Shown in pieces: positions 38,025 to 45,411 of a DNA stretch of 64,000 nucleotides; the first letter of the stretch is position 1; every line of letters begins with the position of its first letter. The notes beneath the pieces were generated by a model that searched no databases, was not told where the DNA came from, and was given only the letters and a program-made list of their open reading frames with translations. The DNA comes from Bremerella sp. JC817 (GTDB taxonomy: Bacteria; Planctomycetota; Planctomycetia; Pirellulales; Pirellulaceae): assembly GCF_040718835.1 (NCBI RefSeq), contig NZ_JBFEFG010000268.1:186001-250000 (forward strand). Direction: 5' to 3'. The position numbers and the translations under genes are program-made.

Positions 38025-39536
38025 ATGGATCGTGAATCCTCACCACGTCGCCACTTCCTGAAAACGGGGATGGCAGCTGCCGCATCGCTGGCTGCCGGTA
38101 AGGCACTAGTCGCTCAAGAGAGTGTGGACCCCAATGCCGCAGCCGCTCCCCAGGCAGGTCCGTTGCCAACCAGCGCCGATTCAGGTCGGTTAACTTCGGA
38201 ATCGAAGCGAACTGAAGTTCACGATGAATACGATGGCTTTTCGCGCTTCAAGCCGAGTCGCGGGAACGACCCGGACGGCGACTTCTATTTGGGCAAGCTG
38301 GTACCTGGTTTCCGGAGTGCCGCGGAGGGGCCTGTCCCTTTCTTGGCGCCCGACCTGGAGAAGTTGCCGTACAAGATGAAAGACGGGGTGAAAGAATTCG
38401 AACTGGTCGCGCAAAGCGTTCGGCGTGAATTCCTGCCTGGCTATGTCATGGATGTCTGGGGCTATAACGGTTCGACCCCTGGCCCGACAATCGAAGTTGT
38501 TCAGGGGGATCGCGTACGGGTTGTTGTACACAACGAGCTACCAGAACCGACGACGGTACATTGGCATGGCTTCGAGTGCCCCGTACAGCAAGATGGTTCG
38601 ATGACCCTGACGCAGAACCCGATCATGCCTGGCAAGAGCCATGTCTATGAGTTCGATATCCATGAAGAGGGAACTTTCTTCTACCATTCGCACGTGGCCA
38701 TGCAGGAAGCATTTGGGATGGTTGGCTGGTTTATCGTCCATCCCAAGAAGGTATTCGATCCTCCGGTCGATCGAGACTTTGGACTGATCTTCCAGAACTT
38801 TCATATTGAACCGAATCAAACCATCAGCAACTCTTGGGCGATGGATTGGAACTGGCATACGATCAACGGACGAAGTGGTCCCTACACAACGCCGCTCGTG
38901 GTGAAGCATGGCGAACGTGTCCGTGTGCGGATCATGGACTTCTCGCCAATGCAGCACCATCCAATCCATATGCATGGACACACGTTCTGGTTAACAGGAC
39001 GCGAAGGGGCACGCACTCCAAAATCGGCCTGGATCCCCAGGAATACCGAGCTAATCGCGGTGGCCCAGGCCAGCGTCTTCGAGTTCATCGCTAACAACCC
39101 AGGGGACTGGATGTTTCACTGCCACATGGTTCATCACATGATGAATCACATGGTCGAGCAGGTGGGACCAAGAATTCGACCAGGGCAATCGGTCGACGCT
39201 TACCTGACGAACCTGGACCAGCGTCCCGCCGTCGAAATGAAGCATCCTCGAGGTTTCGACACGCCTGGCTACCCGCAAGGCATGCAAGGGATGAAGATGT
39301 CCGAGGAATTTATGCAGGCAATCTGGAATCGACGCGAGGTCCAAGGAATGCGGGCGACGTGGCCTCAGTCGGTTCATGGCCTGATGACAACACTACGCGT
39401 CTTGCCAGATGACCTCTACTCGCGCGTGATGGATACCGATGACGTACCCAAGGGAGCAATCTTTGAAGAGATTGTGCAGCGATTCGGCACGCCATCGACG
39501 TATCAAAAGGCCCCAGCAATGTCGATGGAGAAGTGA
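38025..39536 (+). CDS. Tat-exported multicopper oxidase
   Basis: 503 residues from ATG 38025 (AAAAGGA about 11 nt upstream). A Tat signal RRHFLKTGMAAAASLAAG starts it. Four copper-binding segments are intact: TTVHWHGFECP (near 178), FFYHSHVAM (near 221), HPIHMHGHTFW (near 311) and WMFHCHMVHHMMNHM (near 365), giving the type 1, 2 and 3 sites. CopA/CueO-like enzymes oxidise Cu(I) in the periplasm. A Met-rich tail (GMQGMKMSEEFM) suits copper binding. It follows the TolC-type gene and ends convergent with the tRNA array. Confidence 0.93.
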   Translation: MDRESSPRRHFLKTGMAAAASLAAGKALVAQESVDPNAAAAPQAGPLPTSADSGRLTSESKRTEVHDEYDGFSRFKPSRGNDPDGDFYLGKLVPGFRSAAEGPVPFLAPDLEKLPYKMKDGVKEFELVAQSVRREFLPGYVMDVWGYNGSTPGPTIEVVQGDRVRVVVHNELPEPTTVHWHGFECPVQQDGSMTLTQNPIMPGKSHVYEFDIHEEGTFFYHSHVAMQEAFGMVGWFIVHPKKVFDPPVDRDFGLIFQNFHIEPNQTISNSWAMDWNWHTINGRSGPYTTPLVVKHGERVRVRIMDFSPMQHHPIHMHGHTFWLTGREGARTPKSAWIPRNTELIAVAQASVFEFIANNPGDWMFHCHMVHHMMNHMVEQVGPRIRPGQSVDAYLTNLDQRPAVEMKHPRGFDTPGYPQGMQGMKMSEEFMQAIWNRREVQGMRATWPQSVHGLMTTLRVLPDDLYSRVMDTDDVPKGAIFEEIVQRFGTPSTYQKAPAMSMEK

Positions 39537-39782
39537 TCTCCGCGAACAACGGTTCGGACGTTACCCCGCACCAAGATGTGCCACGCGGCAGGCATTCTGG
39601 TAGGTGACATGTGTCGTGCTCCCATCCTTGAAGCGGATACATGTCCGAGCAAATGCCTCTGACGCTTGCTGACCCGTTCCTCAAATTGAAGGTAGACGAT
39701 CATCCAGGCGGTCCGTTCGATACGAAAGCGACGATTTCGCCAATTGGCTTACCATGGCGAAGTTTCTCTGACTTCGTAGAAG

Positions 39783-39869
39783 CGGAAGGCATGGGATTCG
39801 AACCCACATGACGTCATGCGTCGCACGGTTTAGCAAACCGGCCCAACAAACCGTATTTGGCTACCTTCC
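39783..39869 (-). tRNA. tRNA-Ser(GCT)
   Basis: Class II tRNA of 87 nt. Acceptor GGAAGGT pairs with GCCTTCC, discriminator G, anticodon loop TTGCTAA, a long variable arm and T-arm GTGGGTTCGAATCCCAT. No CCA encoded. It is the last gene of the tRNA / RNA-ligase array and lies 60 bp after the ligase stop. Confidence 0.9.
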
Positions 39870-39929
39870 ATCAAAGATCCGACGAACGCTTAAATGATGT
39901 TCGCCGGATCTAATCTCGTTATTCTCAGT

Positions 39930-40496
39930 TCAACAATCGGAATCTGGCCAAGGAAGGCCAAAGTCTCTTCGCTTGATCTTGCACATGCGGCCATCGGGAT
40001 GATGCCAGACGATTCCTTCGATCGACATTTCCTGCAGCGCCTCGCGAATGGCATCAAACGACCGCGGGAATAGCGGATACTGCGTGGCACTCTCGTGCGA
40101 ACGCAATTCGTGCTGAGTAAGCTGGTACGCATTGCCTTGGATCTTGGGACCTACCAACTCGTAGGTTCCGTCTGGCAGCGATCGATTGGCGTCGAATGCC
40201 TCGCGGTGCCAGCGATCGGCTGGCGTGTCGGTAACCTTCATCCATCCAGGCCAGTGGCCGGTTACGGGGTCAGGCGCAGGTTCCGCTGCGATCCAACCAC
40301 TGGGGGCAGGCTTACCTTGCTTTCGGTCGTGCCGACGAAACAGTTCCCCTTCGCGAATCATGCAGCAGGTTCCATCGATCTTTTCCGTGGCGATACCTTC
40401 GCCCAGCAAAACCCACTGGCAGCCGTCGACCACCTGGTTGATGACTTGACGGTTTCCTTCGTAGTCGCGTTGGAAGAGGCTCGGAATCTTTTGCAT
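39930..40496 (-). CDS. RNA ligase-like nucleotidyltransferase inside the tRNA array
   Basis: 188 residues from ATG 40496; no clear ribosome-binding site, and the longer frame upstream is a tRNA. Nucleotidyltransferase motif I is TEKIDGTCC (adenylated Lys near 39), motif III TYELVGP (about 111-117), motif IV EGIVWHH (about 160-166) and motif V KIKRRDFG (about 173-180). This is the signature of ATP-dependent RNA ligases (small Rnl-type, DUF5565-like); there is no OB or other C-terminal domain, so its substrate choice is unknown. The gene lies in the same direction as, and between, tRNA genes, which points to repair or capture of cut tRNA. No end-healing kinase/phosphatase is in the window. Confidence 0.83.
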   Translation of the reverse strand: MQKIPSLFQRDYEGNRQVINQVVDGCQWVLLGEGIATEKIDGTCCMIREGELFRRHDRKQGKPAPSGWIAAEPAPDPVTGHWPGWMKVTDTPADRWHREAFDANRSLPDGTYELVGPKIQGNAYQLTQHELRSHESATQYPLFPRSFDAIREALQEMSIEGIVWHHPDGRMCKIKRRDFGLPWPDSDC

Positions 40497-40540
40497 GGGA
40501 ATGTCGATGATGGTTAAAGGAAAGTTGCGTTTCAAAATAG

Positions 40541-40614
40541 TGGCCCAGGCGGGACTCGAACCCGCAACGACCCCGAAGTTTAAATTCGAGCGGTCAACCA
40601 ATTGCCACTGAGCC
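40541..40614 (-). tRNA. tRNA with Leu(TAA) anticodon, short (class I) form
   Basis: 74 nt. Acceptor GGCTCAG pairs with CTGGGCC, discriminator A; anticodon stem TCGAA/TTCGG with loop TTTAAAC; T-arm GCGGG TTCGAGT CCCGC. The anticodon would read UUA/UUG, but the long variable arm of tRNA-Leu is missing and the D-arm is weak. It may be a divergent tRNA, a decoy or specially charged. Confidence 0.78.
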
Positions 40615-40630
40615 AACACGGGCAAGAGAG

Positions 40631-40704
40631 TAGCTCGAGTGGGATTCGAACCCACAGCATCCCTGATTCTGAGTCAAGGTGGTCTGCCAGTTGCCTACCG
40701 AGCC
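40631..40704 (-). tRNA. tRNA with Leu(CAG) anticodon, short (class I) form
   Basis: 74 nt. Acceptor GGCTCGG pairs with TCGAGCT (two wobbles), discriminator A; anticodon stem CTTGA/TCAGG with loop CTCAGAA; T-arm GTGGG TTCGAAT CCCAC. Again no long variable arm and a weak D-arm. Loop reading gives anticodon CAG (CUG codon). Sixteen bp separate it from the next tRNA. Confidence 0.78.
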
Positions 40705-40714
40705 ATGTTTTGAG

Positions 40715-40800
40715 CGGAAGCCGAGGGACTCGAACCCCCAAACGACGTTTAGCCGTCCCCTGTTTTCAAGACAGTTTCCTCATCCAGCCGGATGGCTTCC
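40715..40800 (-). tRNA. tRNA-Ser(TGA)
   Basis: 86 nt class II tRNA: acceptor GGAAGCC/GGCTTCC, discriminator G, anticodon loop CTTGAAA, long variable arm GACGGCTAAACGTC, T-arm GGGGGTTCGAGTCCCTC. No encoded CCA. Ten bp from the neighbour. Confidence 0.92.
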
Positions 40801-40809
40801 GAAATGAAG

Positions 40810-40882
40810 TGACCCGTGTGGGAGTCGAACCCAACCTGCTCGGCTTGAAAGACCGATGACCTCACCCGAAGTCGAACGGGCC
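40810..40882 (-). tRNA. tRNA-Glu(TTC)
   Basis: 73 nt. Acceptor GGCCCGT pairs with ACGGGTC, D-arm GAC/GTC, anticodon stem TCGGT/GCCGA with loop CTTTCAA, T-loop TTCGACT with a shortened stem. No encoded CCA. Nine bp from tRNA-Ser(TGA). Confidence 0.88.
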
Positions 40883-40928
40883 AATTTTCCTGGCGAATAC
40901 CATCACGCCGCGAACGACGCGCAGCAAG

Positions 40929-41000
40929 TGGACCGAGAGGCGCTCGAATCCTCGTCTACGGTTCTTCAAACCGCCGCTTTACCGTCTAAGCTATCAGTCC
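40929..41000 (-). tRNA. tRNA-Phe(GAA)
   Basis: 72 nt. Acceptor GGACTGA pairs with TCGGTCC, D-arm GCTT/AAGC, anticodon stem GCGGT/ACCGT with loop TTGAAGA, discriminator A. In the T-arm the usual G53-C61 pair appears as A-G, a departure from normal tRNA-Phe. First tRNA of the array, 22 bp after the T-run of the upstream terminator. Confidence 0.85.
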
Positions 41001-41021
41001 AGATCGTTTCGTTCCGGGCAC

Positions 41022-41053
41022 AAAAAAGGCCCGGTCGTTGATGACGCCGGGCC
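41022..41053 (-). terminator. Intrinsic terminator (likely attenuator) before the tRNA array
   Basis: Read on the minus strand: GGCCCGG then a 12-nt loop region (with inner CGT/ACG pairs) then CCGGGCC and TTTTTT. It stands between a 33-codon ORF and the first tRNA, in the same direction. Confidence 0.88.
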
Positions 41054-41082
41054 GCTACAGATCTTACTGTGGGCTTCGAGCG

Positions 41083-41184
41083 TCAGGTCGCTATGGCTTC
41101 GCTGGAAAAGGAAAGGAATTCAGATTCAGCGCGCAGAGAGAGTTCGAGTGAACTTAACAACAGATTGAAGTGGCGACGCGACAT
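41083..41184 (-). CDS. 33-aa leader-type ORF rich in Phe, Leu, Ser and Glu
   Basis: ATG 41184 has AAAGGAA about 9 nt upstream. Of 33 residues 7 are Leu, 8 Ser, 4 Glu and 3 Phe (22 in total), the amino acids of the tRNAs in the array just downstream; typical proteins hold these four at roughly a quarter. All three Phe codons, all four Glu codons (all GAA), the two AGY and TCA/TCG Ser codons and the CTG, TTA and TTG Leu codons match array anticodons. A terminator starts about 30 bp after the stop. This has the shape of a leader peptide whose stalling would relieve termination. It has no other recognisable function. Confidence 0.62.
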   Translation of the reverse strand: MSRRHFNLLLSSLELSLRAESEFLSFSSEAIAT

Positions 41185-41212
41185 GGGAATCGTTCCTTTC
41201 CAATACCCCGGT

Positions 41213-41299
41213 TTAGGTTGCCAACATGGCAATTGACGGGCACAACCAACCTAGACGGGGCTGATGCCCCTTGGTTCGCGGTGAAACCAGGTTTTTCAT
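41213..41299 (-). CDS. 28-aa ORF upstream of the leader ORF
   Basis: ATG 41299 with GGGAG about 8 nt upstream; 28 codons ending TAA, 28 bp before the next small ORF. The peptide (starts MKNLVSPRTKGHQPR) is basic then hydrophobic and not enriched in array amino acids. It is a candidate first cistron of the leader transcript. A hairpin GGGGC-ATCA-GCCCC lies within it. Confidence 0.4.
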   Translation of the reverse strand: MKNLVSPRTKGHQPRLGWLCPSIAMLAT

Positions 41300-41458
41300 C
41301 GGGTTTTCTCCCTTGTTCGGGCTAATTGCTGGCCAACTCAGGCGTCGGAGTTCGCAACATATCTCAATAAGTCTACGCAGCACCTCATAAGCGAATCTTG
41401 CGAGGTGTGGCAAAATGAAAGGGTTAACTCGCTGCTCCTGCCCCAAATACGGAGATAC

Positions 41459-43765
41459 ATGATGACCCCACGACGATTCTTAGAGCGAAGCACGCCATGG
41501 CTGGCTGCGTTTTTACTATTCACCACACTCACGGCATTCGCTTCGGCAGAAGAAGCCGATCCGCATGCGATCGACGGTCCTTGGCGCTACTCGTTTGCCA
41601 AGCCAGCCGATGATTGGTTCAAGCCAGGTTTTGACGACAGTAGCTGGAAAGAAGGCTACGGTGGCTTCGGTACCGCTGGGACGCCCAACGCTCGCGTGGG
41701 GACAGAGTGGGACGGCAAGAACATTTGGATTCGCCGTGAAGTCGAATTCGACTCGATCCCTGAAAACGCGTCGCTGTTGATTCATCACGACGACGAAACG
41801 GAAGTCTACTTGAACGGCAAGCAAATCGCGACGTTCGACAAGTGGACCGACCAATACAAAGTCGTCCCGATGACGGCCGAAGGCCGCGCCGCGTTGCAGG
41901 CGGGTAAGAACGTTCTGGCCGTGCATACCTATCAAGATGCCGGTGGGCAGTACATCGACGTGCATATCGTCGACGGAAAGAACGTTCCGCAGTTGCCAGC
42001 GGCTCGCCTGCCCGAGAAGCCTTACATTTCGGACCTGATCACCACTTGGGGCGAACAGTTGTCGCCTGAAAGCGTGTGGCAGGAATATCCTCGTCCGCAG
42101 ATGACGCGCGAGAACTGGCAGAATCTGAACGGCAAGTGGAACTACGCGATCACTTCGGAAAAGGTCGACACCATTCCGCAACAGTGGGAAGGCAAGATCC
42201 TGGTGCCATTCGGTCTGGAGTCGAAGCTTTCTGGCGTTCAGCGGAACCTGCAGCCAACCAGCGCGCTATGGTATGAACGATCGGTTGACTTGAAGCCAGT
42301 CGATGGCCAGCGCACCCTGTTGAACTTTGAAGCGGTGGACTATGCGTGCCGCGTCTTTCTGAACGGAACCGAAGTTGGTGGCCACGTGGGCGGAAGCACT
42401 CCGTTTACGATTGATGTGACCGACGCCGCCAAGCCAGGCGACAACCAACTGGTGGTCCGCGTCGAAGATAAAACCGGTGGATGGCAACTTCGTGGTAAGC
42501 AAACCTTGCACCCAGGCGGCATCTGGTACACGCCAGTGTCGGGTATCTGGCAGACCGTCTGGGCCGAGCAAGTTCCAGCCACGTACATCTCGGACGTGAC
42601 GATCGCAACCGATCCTAAGACGGGCAATATCACGATCGATCCAACCCTGTCAGGTCAGGCCGACGCCAAAGTCACGGTCAAAGCGACCATCTTCGATGGT
42701 GACAAGCAGGTTGCCGAAGCGAAGTCGAATGGCGATCCGATCTCGGTTGAAGTCGCCAACGCCAAGCTTTGGTCGCCAGATTCGCCTCACTTGTACAACA
42801 TTCAAGTCGAGGTCCTCGATCAGGCAGGCGACAAGGTGATCGATTCGATCGGTACCTATGCTGGTATTCGTAGCGTCGGCACGATGAAGGACGAAGATGG
42901 TCACCTGCGGTTTACTCTCAACGGCAAGCCGATCTTCCACTGGGGACCGCTTGATCAAGGTTGGTGGCCAGATGGTCTGCTAACGCCTCCTTCCGATGAA
43001 GCGATGTTGTACGACATCGAGTACCTTCAGGCAGCCGGGTTCAACATGATCCGGAAGCATATCAAGGTCGAACCACGTCGCTATTACTATCATTGCGATC
43101 GCCTCGGCATGCTGGTCTGGCAAGATCAGGTGAGCGGTGGCGAAAGCCCACCATGGACGCGGATGCGACCAAATCCGGAAGATGCCCAGTGGCCTGATGC
43201 CGCACACGACCAGTACCTGGCCGAGTTCGAAGAGATGGTCGACTCGCTTGAGAATCACCCCAGCATTGTTGTCTGGGTTCCTTACAACGAAGCCTGGGGG
43301 CAGCATCGAACGGTGTCGAGTGGCGAGTGGATCTTGAAGCGAGATCCAAGCCGCCTGGTGAACATCGCCAGCGGTGGTAACTACTGGGACGTCGGCCATG
43401 TCGCGGACCAGCACAGTTACCCACACCCATCGTTCCCGTTCGAGCAGAAGCGTCTCGACAGCAAGGTGAAGGTCGTCGGCGAGTTCGGCGGTCACGGCTG
43501 GCCGGTTGAAGCCCATCTCTGGAAGAAGACCCAGGCCAACTGGGGCTACGGTGGACTGCCGCGAACGGTGAAGGAATATCAGGCTCGTTACCAGGAGTCG
43601 ATCGATATCCTTCGCAAGCTGAAGGAGAAGGGGATCGCTGGTGCCGTCTACACGCAAACGACCGACGTCGAAAGCGAAATCAACGGCCTGATGACTTACG
43701 ACCGTAAGGTGATCAAGATCCCTGCCAAGGAACTGAACGAGATCCACACCGGTCTGACCAAGTAA
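41459..43765 (+). CDS. Secreted glycoside hydrolase, family GH2
   Basis: 768 residues from ATG 41459 (GGAG 4 bp upstream). A signal peptide ends ASA near residue 30. The first 150 residues form an extra beta domain with its own jelly-roll features (HHDDETEVYLNG). Then come the GH2 sugar-binding domain (VDYACRVFLNGTEVGGHVGG), immunoglobulin-like domain and TIM barrel (MIRKHIKVEPRRYYYHCDRLG named by its start). The acid/base Glu is in VPYNEAWGQH (near 610) and the nucleophile in VVGEFGG (near 673). Likely beta-galactosidase or a related exo-hydrolase. A terminator follows. Confidence 0.92.
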   Translation: MMTPRRFLERSTPWLAAFLLFTTLTAFASAEEADPHAIDGPWRYSFAKPADDWFKPGFDDSSWKEGYGGFGTAGTPNARVGTEWDGKNIWIRREVEFDSIPENASLLIHHDDETEVYLNGKQIATFDKWTDQYKVVPMTAEGRAALQAGKNVLAVHTYQDAGGQYIDVHIVDGKNVPQLPAARLPEKPYISDLITTWGEQLSPESVWQEYPRPQMTRENWQNLNGKWNYAITSEKVDTIPQQWEGKILVPFGLESKLSGVQRNLQPTSALWYERSVDLKPVDGQRTLLNFEAVDYACRVFLNGTEVGGHVGGSTPFTIDVTDAAKPGDNQLVVRVEDKTGGWQLRGKQTLHPGGIWYTPVSGIWQTVWAEQVPATYISDVTIATDPKTGNITIDPTLSGQADAKVTVKATIFDGDKQVAEAKSNGDPISVEVANAKLWSPDSPHLYNIQVEVLDQAGDKVIDSIGTYAGIRSVGTMKDEDGHLRFTLNGKPIFHWGPLDQGWWPDGLLTPPSDEAMLYDIEYLQAAGFNMIRKHIKVEPRRYYYHCDRLGMLVWQDQVSGGESPPWTRMRPNPEDAQWPDAAHDQYLAEFEEMVDSLENHPSIVVWVPYNEAWGQHRTVSSGEWILKRDPSRLVNIASGGNYWDVGHVADQHSYPHPSFPFEQKRLDSKVKVVGEFGGHGWPVEAHLWKKTQANWGYGGLPRTVKEYQARYQESIDILRKLKEKGIAGAVYTQTTDVESEINGLMTYDRKVIKIPAKELNEIHTGLTK

Positions 43766-43792
43766 GTCTCGGTTGCAATCCAAACTGCGTGA

Positions 43793-43832
43793 ACCCTGGC
43801 TTGGCCCTTGTGCCAGGTCGGGGTCTTTTTTT
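43793..43832 (+). terminator. Terminator after the GH2 gene
   Basis: CCTGGC pairs with GCCAGG inside a longer imperfect stem, followed by seven T. It touches the 3' end of modB on the other strand and may serve both. Confidence 0.8.
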
Positions 43833-44526
43833 ATCCGTCTGAGTCTTGCTTGGGACCGATGCGCGATCGCTTCTCGAGCGTCTCGCTGATCAGAAGGGCG
43901 ATGGCCGCGATTAAGATGGAAACAACGATCACGCTCGTCGCATTCTCGACACCGCCGGGTGTTTCCATTTGATCGTAGACATAAAGAGGAACCGTCTGCG
44001 TTTTGCCAGGGATGTTCCCGGAGATCATGATAGTCGCACCGAACTCGCCAAACCCTCGGGCAAATGCCAGGATGCAACCAGCGATGATCCCAGACCGAGC
44101 GAGCGGGATCGTCACGTTCCAGAAGACATCCCACGACCCAGCGCCAAGCGTTTGAGCCGCCATTTCAAGCGTAGGATCAACCGACGAGATACCCAGCCGA
44201 ATCGAACGCACCATCAGCGGAAACGCAACGACGGCCGCCGCGACCGCCGCCCCTTTCCAGTCGAAGATGATCGAGATCCCAAAGACCGACTGTAGCAGTG
44301 CCCCCAGCCAGCCGTTGCGGCCAAATGCCACCAGAAGCAAGTAACCGGTGACTACCGGTGGCAGCACCAGTGGCAGATTGATCGCCGTTTCCAGCACGGT
44401 CTTTCCCCAGAAGTTCTTTCGAGCCAGCAGCCAACCGCATAAAAGGCCTGGTGGAAGTCCTAGTACTACCCCCACGAGCGAGACTCGCAGGCTGAGAAGC
44501 ACGGCCGATATTTGGTCAGAGTCCAC
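43831..44526 (-). CDS. modB: Molybdate ABC transporter, permease
   Basis: 231 residues, about five membrane helices. The coupling loop AAQTLGAGSWDVFWNVTIPLA and FARGFGEFGATIMISGNIPGKTQT (each named by its start) match ModB/CysT-type permeases. It begins 3 bp after modA. No modC (ATPase) gene follows; a terminator and a convergent gene do, so the ATPase must be encoded elsewhere. Confidence 0.9.
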   Translation of the reverse strand: MDSDQISAVLLSLRVSLVGVVLGLPPGLLCGWLLARKNFWGKTVLETAINLPLVLPPVVTGYLLLVAFGRNGWLGALLQSVFGISIIFDWKGAAVAAAVVAFPLMVRSIRLGISSVDPTLEMAAQTLGAGSWDVFWNVTIPLARSGIIAGCILAFARGFGEFGATIMISGNIPGKTQTVPLYVYDQMETPGGVENATSVIVVSILIAAIALLISETLEKRSRIGPKQDSDG

Positions 44527-44529
44527 TCG

Positions 44530-45336
44530 CTACTCTCCCTTCTCGGAGGAAGTCAGCGGGACGAAACCATACTTCTTGGCGATAGTCTGGGCCCGTTCGC
44601 TTTGTAGAAAGGCGTAAACGCGATCAGCAGCTTCGGATGGCTCTGGCGTCTGCACCCGCACCAACGGATAGACAATCTGATCGTGCGAGGCTGGATCGAA
44701 CTGGGCGACCACAGTGACTTGATCGGTCAGTCGAGCATCGGTCGAATAGACCACCGCTGCGTCGACTTCGCCCCGCTGGGCGTAAGCCAGCGTGCTGCGA
44801 ACATCATGGCCGCGAACGATCTTTCCTGCCGCATCAAGAGGTTCCCACAGCTTGTGATAGGCAAGGGCTTGTTGGGCGTAGATCCCGGCAGGTACGTTCT
44901 GGCCTGCGATTGCGACACGCTGAACCGAGTCGTTGGTGAGGTCTTCCAGCGTGGTGACCTTCTGCGACGAACTTTTCGGAACGATCAATACCAACGCGTT
45001 CGCCAGCCAGGCAGTCGAATCTTCGGTCAGGCCTGCGGCGACGAGTTCATCGGCCCATTTCTGATTCGCCGAAATGTAGATATCGGCCGGCGCTCCCGAA
45101 AGAATCTGCTGAGCCAACGCGTGCGATGGCCCGGTGCTGATTTCGATTTGAATGTCTTCACCCAACACTTGTTGAGCGGCATCGGCCATCTCTTGGAGGG
45201 CATCTTTCGTACTTGCCGCGCCGAGAATGACGACGGTTGTGGACTGCTCAGACGAAGAGCCAGGGCCGCAGCCAGCGATGGGCAGCAGCAGACTCCCGCA
45301 CCAAAGCAGGCAGAGGCAAGATACGACGCGCGACAT
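44530..45336 (-). CDS. modA: Molybdate ABC transporter, substrate-binding lipoprotein
   Basis: 268 residues with a lipoprotein signal and Cys23 (LLLPIAGCG). ModA signatures: VVILGAASTKDALQEMA, ISTGPSHALAQQILSGAPADIYISA and VAIAGQNVPAGIYAQQALAY (each named by its start). Binds molybdate or tungstate outside the inner membrane. The start codon lies inside a perfect hairpin in the mRNA, described separately. Confidence 0.93.
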   Translation of the reverse strand: MSRVVSCLCLLWCGSLLLPIAGCGPGSSSEQSTTVVILGAASTKDALQEMADAAQQVLGEDIQIEISTGPSHALAQQILSGAPADIYISANQKWADELVAAGLTEDSTAWLANALVLIVPKSSSQKVTTLEDLTNDSVQRVAIAGQNVPAGIYAQQALAYHKLWEPLDAAGKIVRGHDVRSTLAYAQRGEVDAAVVYSTDARLTDQVTVVAQFDPASHDQIVYPLVRVQTPEPSEAADRVYAFLQSERAQTIAKKYGFVPLTSSEKGE

Positions 45337-45388
45337 GTTCGGAAACTCCCAGAAGCTCCGAACATTGTAGGCTGAATGCCAGCCCTAC
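45335..45388 (-). promoter_or_regulatory. Two hairpins spanning the modA start
   Basis: ATGTTCGGA and TCCGAACAT (9 bp, perfect) form a stem with a 13-nt loop that holds the ribosome-binding site; the modA ATG is in the stem. A second stem lies just upstream (GTAGG-CTG with CAGC-CCTAC, 45367-45388). The layout suits control of translation or an operator. It does not match the molybdenum-cofactor riboswitch as I know it. Confidence 0.6.
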
Positions 45389-45411
45389 TTAAAGGTGTTG
45401 CCCGCGATCAA

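Noticed and set aside
39503..39703. 66-codon minus-strand frame after tRNA-Ser(GCT)
   Set aside because: Overlaps the oxidase 3' end and another partly open frame, no ribosome-binding site; a short frame ending VAHLGAG next to it has no start codon.
40496..40655. N-terminal extension of the RNA-ligase frame
   Set aside because: It is the reading of a tRNA gene; the real start is at 40496.
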